Shown piece after piece: positions 42,111-50,156 of a stretch of DNA of 64,000 nucleotides. How positions within the stretch are numbered: the stretch's first letter is position 1; every line of letters starts with the position of its first letter. Origin of the DNA: Maricaulis sp039978735 (GTDB lineage Bacteria > Pseudomonadota > Alphaproteobacteria > Caulobacterales > Maricaulaceae); contig NZ_JBDWAS010000024.1 of assembly GCF_039978735.1 (NCBI RefSeq), positions 7,001 through 71,000 on the forward strand, read 5' to 3'. Position numbers and translations under genes: made by a program. The notes under the pieces are model-generated. The model saw nothing but the letters and a program-made list of their open reading frames with translations, made no database searches and had not been told where the DNA came from.

Positions 42111-43448
42111 ATGAGAACCGACACGATCCTGAAATACGCCGGCGAGCGGATACCGCGCTATACCAGCTATCCGACTGCGCCCCACTTCACGCCCGATATC
42201 GGTGCCGTCAGCTTTGCTCGCTGGCTGGGCGAGCTGGACCCGGCCGAGCCGGTCTCGCTTTACCTGCACATCCCCTTCTGCCGGACCATGTGCTGGTATT
42301 GCGGTTGTCACACCAAGGCGACCCGCCGGCTCGCACCGGTCGAGGCCTATGCCGAGGTTCTGCTCAAGGAGATCGACACGATCGCCAACCGCACCCCCGG
42401 ACGGCTGAAAGTCAGTCATATCCATTGGGGCGGTGGCAGTCCGACCTACCTGCCCGCGCCTTATTTTACCGCGCTCATGGACCGGCTGCGTCACCGTTTC
42501 GATGTACTGGGCGATGCGGAAGTGGCGGTCGAGGTCGATCCCCGCATCTTCTCGCCGGAAATGGCCGCAGCCTTTGGCGAGACCGGCGTCAACCGGGCCA
42601 GCCTCGGCGTGCAGACTTTCGACGAAGAGGTGCAACGGGCGGTCAACCGGGTCCAGGACCGCGATTGCATCGAGGCCTGTGTGAACCTGCTGCGGACCAG
42701 CGGCGTTGAGGGCCTCAATTTCGACCTGCTCTACGGCCTGCCCCTTCAGACGGTCGAGAAATGTGTGGCCAGCGCCGAAACCGCGCTGGAGTTTGCGCCG
42801 GACCGATTCTCGGTGTTCGGTTACGCGCACGTGCCGCACATGAAACCGCACCAGAAGATGATCCGCGACGAAACGTTGCCGGGCGCGGCCGACCGCCTCG
42901 CCCAGGCCGACGCCATCGCCGAGACCCTGACGCGGAGCGGCCATGTGCAGATCGGGCTGGATCACTTCGCCTATCGCACCGATCCGATGGCGATCGCGCT
43001 GGAGACCGGAAACCTGCACCGCAATTTCCAGGGCTATACCACCGATGCTGCAACGGCGATCATCGGCATGGGCGCTTCGGCGATCAGCTGGATGCCGCAA
43101 GGCTATATCCAGAACACAACGAACAATCATGAGTGGGAAAGACGCGTGGAGGCCGGCGATCTGCCCGTTGCCCGCGGCTACGCGCTGACACCGGACGACC
43201 GGCTGCGCCGGGCCATCATCGAACGCCTGATGTGCCACCTCGATGTGGATGTCGATGCGATCGCGGCTGCAGCCGGTACCGCGTTCGACATGCCCGACCT
43301 GTCGGCGTTCGAACACGCCGGCATCCTCTCGCGCCAGGGCAACCGGCTGGCGATAGACCCCGAATACCGGCCGCTGGTGCGCAGTGTCGCGGCGGCGTTC
43401 GACGCCTATCTGCCGACATCGACCGCGCGCCACGCCGTCGCTGTCTGA
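42111..43448 (+). CDS. hemN: oxygen-independent coproporphyrinogen III dehydrogenase
   Basis: 445 residues, usual length. Radical-SAM cluster motif C57-x3-C61-x2-C64 (FCRTMCWYCGC), with the extra Cys66 typical of HemN, and the N-terminal RYTSYPTAPHF segment. It makes protoporphyrinogen IX under low oxygen, supplying haem for FixL, NorZ and cytochromes. It is divergent from the NnrR-like regulator and probably activated through the dyad between them. The ATG has no ribosome site, but the conserved N-terminus begins right after it. Confidence 0.95.
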   Translation: MRTDTILKYAGERIPRYTSYPTAPHFTPDIGAVSFARWLGELDPAEPVSLYLHIPFCRTMCWYCGCHTKATRRLAPVEAYAEVLLKEIDTIANRTPGRLKVSHIHWGGGSPTYLPAPYFTALMDRLRHRFDVLGDAEVAVEVDPRIFSPEMAAAFGETGVNRASLGVQTFDEEVQRAVNRVQDRDCIEACVNLLRTSGVEGLNFDLLYGLPLQTVEKCVASAETALEFAPDRFSVFGYAHVPHMKPHQKMIRDETLPGAADRLAQADAIAETLTRSGHVQIGLDHFAYRTDPMAIALETGNLHRNFQGYTTDAATAIIGMGASAISWMPQGYIQNTTNNHEWERRVEAGDLPVARGYALTPDDRLRRAIIERLMCHLDVDVDAIAAAAGTAFDMPDLSAFEHAGILSRQGNRLAIDPEYRPLVRSVAAAFDAYLPTSTARHAVAV

Positions 43449-43465
43449 CAGGAGATTCCGGCCAA

Positions 43466-43479
43466 TTGCGCGAGCGCAA
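43466..43479. promoter_or_regulatory. NnrR-type dyad upstream of norZ
   Basis: TTGCGCGAGCGCAA, perfect TTGCG-N4-CGCAA arms. Nearly identical, including the CCAA flank, to the dyad of the channel gene at 32247-32260. Centred 98 nt before the norZ ATG. Confidence 0.78.
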
Positions 43480-43500
43480 ATCGCGCCCGGACCCTTTCGG

Positions 43501-43506
43501 CTATCG
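43501..43506 (+). promoter_or_regulatory. -10 element of norZ
   Basis: CTATCG, followed by AGG, 21 nt after the dyad. The nonamer CTATCGAGG and its spacing are identical at the channel gene. Predicted leader about 55-60 nt. Confidence 0.65.
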
Positions 43507-43570
43507 AGGTTGCATCATCGCTCCCGGCATGCGGGAGCGCGGCCTTACGCTCAAGCCGAGGGAGAAAACC

Positions 43571-45853
43571 ATGCAGGAGCGCTCCATGAGAAAGATGTGG
43601 GCGGTCCTGGCGTTGATACTGATCGTGTCGTTCAGCTGGCTTGGCCTGCTGGGCAACGAGATCCACCGCCAGGCCCCGCCCATCCCGTCCGCCGTTGTTA
43701 CGCGGTCGGGCGAAACCGTATTTACCCGCGACGACATCCAGACCGGCCGTCAGGTCTACCAGTCCATGGGTGGCCAGCAGGTCGGCTCGATCTGGGGCCA
43801 TGGCGGCTATCTCGCGCCGGACTGGTCGGCAGACTGGCTGCACCGGGAATCCCTCGTGATCCTGGATGGCTGGGCCGAGGCCGAGTACGGCCGGGCCTAT
43901 GGTGCGCTGGCGACGGAAGACCAGGCGCGCCTGCAGACGCGCCTGCAGGCCGCGCAACGCGAGAACACCTATGATCCCACGACCGGCCATATCGTCATCA
44001 GCGACGACCGCGCCGCGGCCATCGCAGCGGTATCGCGTCACTATGTCGACCTGTTCGGCGATGCGCACGCGCTGGAAGGCCTGCGTGAAGACTATGCGAT
44101 CGCGAACAATGCAATCCCGGATGCCGCGCGCCGCGAAGCCATGATGGCCTTCTTCTTCTGGTCCGCCTGGGCGACCACGACACAGCGTCCGGACGGCGAC
44201 GTCACCTACACGAATAACTGGCCGCACGAACCGCTGGTCGGCAACGCGCCGTCCGGTCCGAACATCATGTGGTCCATCGCCTCGGTGATCCTGCTGATCG
44301 CGGGCATCGCCGCGCTGGTCTGGTGGCATGCCGGCCGCAAGGAAGAAGAAGCGCCGGTGCCGCCGAAGGAAGATCCCTTCACGGGTCTCAAGCCGACCGC
44401 CTCGATGAAAGCGACCCGGAAGTATTTCTGGACCGTCATCGCCCTCTTCCTGGCGCAGATCTTCCTGGGTGCCGTCACCGCGCACTATGCGGTGGAGGGC
44501 CATGACTTCTACGGCATTCCGATCTCCGACATCATCCCCTACGCGGTCACCCGCACCTGGCACACCCAGCTGGCGATCTTCTGGATCGCGACCGCCTGGC
44601 TTGCCACCGGTCTCTACCTGGCGCCCGTACTGGGCGGCAAGGAGCCGAAATTCCAGGCGCTGGGCGTCAACGTGCTCTACGTTGCCCTGCTGGTCGTCGT
44701 TGTCGGCTCGATGGCCGGCGAATGGCTCGGCGTGCAACAGGTCTTCGATCTGGACATGAATTTCTGGTTCGGACACCAGGGCTGGGAATATGTCGATCTG
44801 GGCCGCTTCTGGCAGCTGCTGCTGTTCGCGGGCCTGATGATCTGGCTGTCGCTTGTCGGCCGCGCCCTCTGGCCGGCCCTGAAACAGCCGGGCGAGGGCC
44901 GTCCGCTGACGGTGATCCTCTTCCTGTCGACCATCGCCATCGGCCTGTTCTATGGCGCCGGCCTGACCTGGGGCAAGCACACCCACCTGTCGATGATCGA
45001 GTACTGGCGCTGGTGGGTTGTCCACCTGTGGGTGGAGGGCTTCTTCGAGGTCTTCGCAACAGCCGCGATCGCGCTCCTGCTGGTCAAGCTGGGTCTCGTG
45101 CGCGCCCGCACCGCCAATCATGGCGTGCTGTTTGCCACGATCATCTTCCTGACCGGCGGCGTGCTGGGCACGCTCCACCACCTCTATTTCACGGGTGCGA
45201 CCACCTCGGTCATCGCCGTGGGTGCCGTCTTCTCGGCACTGGAAGTGGTGCCGCTGGCCCTGATCGGTCACGAGGCGCTGGAAAACTATCGCATGACGAA
45301 GGCGGCCAAGTGGGTCCAGAACTATAAATGGCCCCTCTATTTCTTCGTCGGCGTATGCTTCTGGAATCTCGTGGGCGCAGGCCTGCTGGGCTTCCTGATC
45401 AATCCGCCGATCTCCCTCTACTATGTGCAGGGTCTCAACCTGACCGCCACGCACGGCCACGCCGCCCTGTTCGGGGTGTACGGCCTGCTGGGTATCGGCC
45501 TGATGCTGTTCTGCTTCCGCGGCCTGTTCGCGAAGCAGGCCTGGTCGGACAAGATGCTCGCCTGGTCGTTCTGGCTCCTCAACGGGGGCCTGGCGATGAT
45601 GGTCTTCATGAGCCTCTTCCCGGTCGGCGTCCTGCAGGCCCATGCCTCGATCACCGAAGGGCTCTGGTACGCCCGCTCGGCCGAGTTCCTGCAGCAGGAG
45701 ATCATTCACGTCCTCGTCTGGATGCGGGTGCCCGGAGACATCGTCTTCAGCGCCGGCGCCTTCGTCCTGGCGGCCTTTGCGGCCCGCCTGGTCTGGGCCG
45801 GCTTCCGCGGCCAGCGCGAGGAACCCGCACCGGTGGCGACACCGGCGGAATAA
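43571..45853 (+). CDS. norZ: quinol-dependent nitric oxide reductase (qNor)
   Basis: 760 residues, single-subunit NO reductase that uses quinol to turn NO into N2O in the inner membrane. The N-terminal extension with a cytochrome-c-like periplasmic domain (about 35-225, no CxxCH) and about 14 helices are as expected. FeB ligands His485, His536, His537 and Glu489, with Glu493 nearby, and haem ligands His331, His628 and His630 match Neisseria qNor in spacing. GGGAG lies 6 nt before the ATG. Followed by a strong terminator, so it is transcribed alone. With nirK it converts nitrite to N2O; no nosZ is seen here. Confidence 0.95.
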   Translation: MQERSMRKMWAVLALILIVSFSWLGLLGNEIHRQAPPIPSAVVTRSGETVFTRDDIQTGRQVYQSMGGQQVGSIWGHGGYLAPDWSADWLHRESLVILDGWAEAEYGRAYGALATEDQARLQTRLQAAQRENTYDPTTGHIVISDDRAAAIAAVSRHYVDLFGDAHALEGLREDYAIANNAIPDAARREAMMAFFFWSAWATTTQRPDGDVTYTNNWPHEPLVGNAPSGPNIMWSIASVILLIAGIAALVWWHAGRKEEEAPVPPKEDPFTGLKPTASMKATRKYFWTVIALFLAQIFLGAVTAHYAVEGHDFYGIPISDIIPYAVTRTWHTQLAIFWIATAWLATGLYLAPVLGGKEPKFQALGVNVLYVALLVVVVGSMAGEWLGVQQVFDLDMNFWFGHQGWEYVDLGRFWQLLLFAGLMIWLSLVGRALWPALKQPGEGRPLTVILFLSTIAIGLFYGAGLTWGKHTHLSMIEYWRWWVVHLWVEGFFEVFATAAIALLLVKLGLVRARTANHGVLFATIIFLTGGVLGTLHHLYFTGATTSVIAVGAVFSALEVVPLALIGHEALENYRMTKAAKWVQNYKWPLYFFVGVCFWNLVGAGLLGFLINPPISLYYVQGLNLTATHGHAALFGVYGLLGIGLMLFCFRGLFAKQAWSDKMLAWSFWLLNGGLAMMVFMSLFPVGVLQAHASITEGLWYARSAEFLQQEIIHVLVWMRVPGDIVFSAGAFVLAAFAARLVWAGFRGQREEPAPVATPAE

Positions 45854-45903
45854 CCCGCCAACCGGCTGCCGGGGCCTCCCCAGGAGTTCCGGCAGTTCCA
45901 TCC

Positions 45904-45940
45904 GCCCCCCGGTCACCCTCTGGCCGGGGGGCTTTTTTTA
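45904..45940 (+). terminator. intrinsic terminator of norZ
   Basis: A 9-bp stem (GCCCCCCGG at 45904-45912 with CCGGGGGGC at 45924-45932) followed by seven T residues (45933-45939), 50 nt after the norZ stop. Confidence 0.9.
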
Positions 45941-46059
45941 CCCTCACCTCCGGGTGCGACAGGGCGTCCCTGTGACCATCTGTCAGCTCGACGAAACACT
46001 ACATATAGAGCTCACTTCCACCGCAAACACCAAATATTGATTCGCGAAGGGAGTTTCCG

Positions 46060-47952
46060 ATGCTCGACTCAACCCCGGCCCTGGACGGCGAACCCGCCGT
46101 CCAGGGCACTCAGATCGATGTGGCCCACGCCGTTGAGGAATATCTCGGCGGCGCCGACTGGCGCATCAAGGCCAATGCCAATCAGGGCTATTCCCTGGGC
46201 GGCCTCATTCTCAACGTTTCCGGCAAGGTGATCGCCAATTACTGGCTCGACCAGGTCTATCCCGCCGCGATCGGCCGGGCCCACCGCGAGGCCGACATCC
46301 ACGTCCACGATCTCGACATGCTGTCGGGCTATTGCGCCGGCTGGTCGCTGCGCACCCTGCTCAATGAAGGCCTCAACGGCGTCTCCGAAAAGGCCGAAGC
46401 CGGACCGCCGCGGCACTTCTCTGTCGCCCTCGGCCAGGCCGTGAACTTCCTCGGCGCCCTGCAGAACGAGTGGGCCGGCGCCCAGGCCTTCTCCTCTTTC
46501 GACACCTATATGGCGCCCTTCGTGCGCGTCGACGGGCTGGACTATGAGGCCGTGCGCCAGGGACTGCAGGAATTCGTCCATTCGCTGAACGTGCCCTCGC
46601 GCTGGGGCACGCAAACGCCCTTCACCAATCTCACCTTCGACTGGGTCTGCCCGGAGGATCTGCGCGAGCAGACCCCGCTGATCGGCGGCGAGGAGGCCGA
46701 TTTCACCTATGGCGATCTGCAGGCCGAAATGGACCTGATCAATCGCGCCTTCATCGATGTGATGACGGCCGGAGACGCCAAGGGCCGCGTCTTCACCTTC
46801 CCCATCCCCACCTACAACATCACCGAAGATTTCCCCTGGGAGAGCGAGAACGCCCAGGCCCTGTTCGCGATGACGGCAAAATACGGCCTGCCCTACTTCC
46901 AGAACTTCATCAATTCCGACATGAAGCCGGGCCAGGTCCGCTCCATGTGCTGCCGCCTGCAGCTCGATCTTCGCGAGCTCTTGAAGCGCGGCAACGGCCT
47001 GTTCGGCTCTGCCGAGCAGACCGGATCGATCGGCGTGGTGACGGTGAATTGCGCCCGGCTGGGCCATCGCTTCCAGGGCGACTGGGACGGGTTGATCGCC
47101 GAGCTGGACCGGTTGCTGGAGCTGGGACGCGACAGCCTGGAGATCAAGCGTGAATACGTGCAGGCGCTGATGGACAAGGGGCTCTTCCCCTACACCAAGC
47201 GCTATCTGGGCACGCTGCGCAATCACTTCTCGACGCTGGGCGTGAACGGGCTCAACGAGATGGTGCGCAATTTCACCGGCGACACGGACGACATCACGAC
47301 CGAAAACGGCGCATCCATGGTGCTGGACCTGCTCGATCATGTCCGCGCGCGCATGCTGGAATTCCAGGACGCCACCGGTCACATGTACAATCTGGAAGCC
47401 ACGCCGGCGGAAGGCACGACCTACCGCTTCGCCAAGGAAGACCGCAAACGCTTCCCCGGCATCCTGCAGGCCGGCACCGACGCCAATCCCTACTACACGA
47501 ATTCCTCGCAATTGCCGGTCGGCTTCACCGACGACCCGTTCGAGGCGCTTTCCCGCCAGGACGAGATGCAGACGAAATATACCGGCGGCACCGTGCTTCA
47601 TCTCTATATGAGCGAGCGGATCTCCTCGGCCGAGGCCTGCCGCCGCCTGGTGCAGCGCTCGTTGTCGAATTTCCGCCTGCCCTACATCACCATCACGCCG
47701 ACCTTCTCGATCTGCCCGACCCACGGCTATCTGGCCGGCGAGCATCATCACTGTCCCAAATGCGATGCCGAGAAACAGGCCGCCCTGCCGGACGGCAGCG
47801 TGCTGGCCGAGGAAGACCGGCAGCCCTGCGAGATCTGGACCCGGGTGATGGGCTATCACCGGCCGGTCGCCGCCTTCAATCCCGGCAAGCGTGGCGAACA
47901 CGAGGAGCGCACGCATTTCGAGGAGCGGCGGGCCCGCCTGACCGCCGCCTGA
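46060..47952 (+). CDS. nrdD: anaerobic (class III) ribonucleoside-triphosphate reductase
   Basis: 630 residues, shorter than E. coli NrdD (712) because the N-terminal ATP-cone is missing: the catalytic domain begins within the first 50 residues. The C-terminal glycyl-radical segment RVMGYHRPVAAFNPGK and the zinc-binding cysteines (ICPTHGY ... CPKC ... PCEIW) are present, as is the substrate-site Cys pair in SMCCRL. It makes deoxyribonucleotides without oxygen, allowing growth during denitrification. GGGAG precedes the ATG by 6 nt. nrdG follows after 1 nt. No clear FNR/NnrR dyad was found in the 206-nt upstream gap, only a TTGAT half-site. Confidence 0.94.
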   Translation: MLDSTPALDGEPAVQGTQIDVAHAVEEYLGGADWRIKANANQGYSLGGLILNVSGKVIANYWLDQVYPAAIGRAHREADIHVHDLDMLSGYCAGWSLRTLLNEGLNGVSEKAEAGPPRHFSVALGQAVNFLGALQNEWAGAQAFSSFDTYMAPFVRVDGLDYEAVRQGLQEFVHSLNVPSRWGTQTPFTNLTFDWVCPEDLREQTPLIGGEEADFTYGDLQAEMDLINRAFIDVMTAGDAKGRVFTFPIPTYNITEDFPWESENAQALFAMTAKYGLPYFQNFINSDMKPGQVRSMCCRLQLDLRELLKRGNGLFGSAEQTGSIGVVTVNCARLGHRFQGDWDGLIAELDRLLELGRDSLEIKREYVQALMDKGLFPYTKRYLGTLRNHFSTLGVNGLNEMVRNFTGDTDDITTENGASMVLDLLDHVRARMLEFQDATGHMYNLEATPAEGTTYRFAKEDRKRFPGILQAGTDANPYYTNSSQLPVGFTDDPFEALSRQDEMQTKYTGGTVLHLYMSERISSAEACRRLVQRSLSNFRLPYITITPTFSICPTHGYLAGEHHHCPKCDAEKQAALPDGSVLAEEDRQPCEIWTRVMGYHRPVAAFNPGKRGEHEERTHFEERRARLTAA

Positions 47953-47953
47953 C

Positions 47954-48652
47954 ATGGCGAACCGACCGCTCCGCATCGGGGGAGTCGAACCGTTTTCGAC
48001 GGTCGACTTCCCCGGTCACCTTGCTGCCGTGGTCTTCTGCCAGGGCTGTCCGCTGGCCTGCGGCTATTGCCACAATCCGGATCTCATCCCGGCCACGGCC
48101 GAGCGGATGCTGGATTTCGAGGAGGTGCTGTCGGCGATCGCGGCGCGGCGCGGCTTCATCGACGGCGTTGTCTTCTCCGGGGGGGAACCCCTGGCGCAGG
48201 CGGCACTCACAGAGGCTGTCGACCGCGTGCGTGCAATGGGGCTGGCCGTGGCGCTGCACACGGCCGGTACGGCACCTGCCCTGCTGCAGACGCTCCTGTC
48301 CCGGCTGGACTGGGTCGGCTTCGATGTGAAGGCTCCGTTCGCCGACTATGCCGGCGTAACCAGCGTTGCACCGGCCGGAGCCAAGGCCTTGCGGTCGCTG
48401 GAAATCCTTGCCGCCTCGGGCGTGCCCTACGAAGTCCGCACCACGGTCTGGCCGGAAAAGCTTGATGCCGCAGCACTCAGATCCATCGCATTTGCGCTGG
48501 ATCAAATCGGCGTGTCGCGCTTCGTGCTCCAAGAGTGCAGAACCCCGGACCGCGTGGCCTGGCCGGGAAAGACCGCGCTCGACGATACGGCCCTGATGGC
48601 CGAGCTGGGCGCCCAATTCCAAGACTTCGAGGTTCGCCGTGCCCAGCATTGA
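47954..48652 (+). CDS. nrdG: class III RNR activating enzyme (radical SAM)
   Basis: 232 residues, NrdG/PflA-type radical-SAM protein. The cluster motif C32-x3-C36-x2-C39 (GCPLACGYCHNP) and the SAM-binding GGEP (FSGGEPLAQ) are clear. It makes the glycyl radical on NrdD. The ATG is 1 nt after the nrdD stop; nnrS begins inside its last codons. It is longer than E. coli NrdG (154) and nearer to the archaeal/PflA-like version with a full partial barrel. Confidence 0.93.
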   Translation: MANRPLRIGGVEPFSTVDFPGHLAAVVFCQGCPLACGYCHNPDLIPATAERMLDFEEVLSAIAARRGFIDGVVFSGGEPLAQAALTEAVDRVRAMGLAVALHTAGTAPALLQTLLSRLDWVGFDVKAPFADYAGVTSVAPAGAKALRSLEILAASGVPYEVRTTVWPEKLDAAALRSIAFALDQIGVSRFVLQECRTPDRVAWPGKTALDDTALMAELGAQFQDFEVRRAQH

Positions 48653-50156
48653 CAAATCCGCCCTCCGACGCGCCATGCCGCAGGATCCGATCCGTGCCCG
48701 CCGCGAGTATGCCGGCCCCGCCCTGTTCAGTTTCGGCTTCCGCCCCTTCTTCCTGTTCGGCGCGATCTGGGGTGCCCTGGCAGCCCCTCTTTGGATCTGG
48801 AGCTATCTGTCCGGCAACGCGATGATCGGCGCGGCCCCGGCGCTGGCTTGGCATGTCCATGAAATGCTGTTCGGTTTCATCGGCGCCATCGTCGCCGGCT
48901 TCCTGCTGACCGCCGTGCCCAACTGGACCGGACGGCTGCCCGTAAGGGGGCTGCCCCTGATCACGCTGTTCGGCCTGTGGGCCGCCGGCCGTGCAGCCAT
49001 GCTGGCCTATGATGCGCTGGGCCCGATTGCGGCCGTGATCGACAGCACTTTCCTGATCGTGCTCGCCGCGGTCCTCGCCCGCGAAGTCATCACCGGCGGC
49101 AATACGCGCAATCTGCCGGTCTGCGTGCTGGCGGCGCTTTTGGCTCTCGCGAATGCCGGCTTCCACCTGGCTCTGGCGACCGGTTCCGGCTGGCGCCCGG
49201 CGCAGGGCATCGCGATTGCCGTCATCACCCTTCTGATCGCCCTGATCGGCGGCCGGATCGTGCCCAGCTTCACCCGCAACTGGCTGGTGCAGACGGGCCG
49301 CGGCGACAGCCTGCCCGCACCGATGGACCGGTTCGACGGGGCGACCCTCTTCTTTGCCGGTCTCGGTCTTCTGGCCTGGGTCCTGGCCCCTCAGGACTGG
49401 TTTTCCGGCGCCCTGCTGTTGGCTGCCGGCGCTCTGCACACGCTCCGGCTGGCGCGCTGGAAGGGCTGGCGGACGGGTGCCGAGCCGCTCGTCCTCGTCC
49501 TGCACGCCGGCTACGCCTGGGTACCGGTCGCGCTTTTGCTGATGGGCCTGGGCGTCCTGTTGCCGGCGATCGTGCCGGCTTCCGCCGCGCTGCACGCCCT
49601 CACGGCCGGCGCCATGGGCACGATGACTCTCGCCGTGATGACCCGCGCCAGTCTCGGCCATACCGGCCGCGCGCGGACCGCCGACGGATGGACCAGCCTG
49701 ATCTATCTTCTGGTTATCGCCGGTGCGCTTGTGCGCACGTTCGCACCGATCCTGCTCGGCACGCTCCAGTATCCGGCCCTGGGCATGGCTGCCGCCCTGT
49801 GGAGCGGCGCTTTCGCCCTGTTCGCGATCCGCTACGGCAATATGCTTTGGACGCGAAGCCGGCAAGGTTTCACCCGGCCGACAATTCCTGCGACCGGCAG
49901 ACAGGACGAGAGTGCCGTGTTTGACGGCACTCTCGTCGCCCGTCTGTCTAGAAGACCTTGCGGATGTCGAAATAGACCTGGCGGCCACGGATGCTGTGAT
50001 AGGCAGCATCATAGCCATTGGTCTCATCGGCAAGCGGCGGGTCCTCATCGAAGATATTGTTGGCACCGACGCGGATACGCAGACCGTCGAGCGCGCCCTG
50101 ACGGTCGAACTCGTACTCCACATAGGCGTTGGTCTGGGTCCAGGATTCCACGATGA
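48639..50156 (+). CDS. nnrS: NnrS family haem-copper membrane protein, with abnormal C-terminal extension
   Basis: The open frame is 505 residues. Residues 1 to about 400 form a 12-helix NnrS protein (FSFGFRPFFLFGAIW; HVHEMLFGF with metal-binding His; SFTRNW). NnrS relieves cell stress from NO. The GTG start has GAGG 6 nt upstream and overlaps nrdG by 14 nt. NnrS proteins usually end soon after the last helix (here about WTRSRQG); this frame instead runs through a strong hairpin and 209 nt into the convergent receptor gene, adding about 100 residues rich in Arg, His and Pro. The extension is probably not a natural domain; a lost stop or a sequence frameshift is likely. Confidence 0.87.
   Translation: MPSIDKSALRRAMPQDPIRARREYAGPALFSFGFRPFFLFGAIWGALAAPLWIWSYLSGNAMIGAAPALAWHVHEMLFGFIGAIVAGFLLTAVPNWTGRLPVRGLPLITLFGLWAAGRAAMLAYDALGPIAAVIDSTFLIVLAAVLAREVITGGNTRNLPVCVLAALLALANAGFHLALATGSGWRPAQGIAIAVITLLIALIGGRIVPSFTRNWLVQTGRGDSLPAPMDRFDGATLFFAGLGLLAWVLAPQDWFSGALLLAAGALHTLRLARWKGWRTGAEPLVLVLHAGYAWVPVALLLMGLGVLLPAIVPASAALHALTAGAMGTMTLAVMTRASLGHTGRARTADGWTSLIYLLVIAGALVRTFAPILLGTLQYPALGMAAALWSGAFALFAIRYGNMLWTRSRQGFTRPTIPATGRQDESAVFDGTLVARLSRRPCGCRNRPGGHGCCDRQHHSHWSHRQAAGPHRRYCWHRRGYADRRARPDGRTRTPHRRWSGSRIPR
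49905..49937. terminator. strong hairpin between nnrS and the convergent receptor
   Basis: A 14-bp perfect stem (49905-49918 with 49924-49937, arm GACGAGAGTGCCGT) and a 5-nt loop, 10 nt beyond the receptor stop on its strand. No T run. It looks like a shared transcript end for both convergent genes, yet it lies inside the open nnrS frame. Confidence 0.7.

Noticed and set aside
41340..43433. A very long open frame (about 700 residues) on the minus strand through hemN
   Set aside because: Only its last 232 residues are a real gene (the NnrR-like regulator). The rest is antisense to hemN and is composition-driven, as is usual in GC-rich DNA.
43406..45916. 836-residue open frame antisense to norZ
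   Set aside because: Low-complexity Gln/Arg/Asp/Gly translation with no domain; norZ on the other strand is certain.
46033..46050. TTGAT half-site before nrdD as a possible FNR box
   Set aside because: The second half (ATCAA) is missing, so it cannot be called a site.
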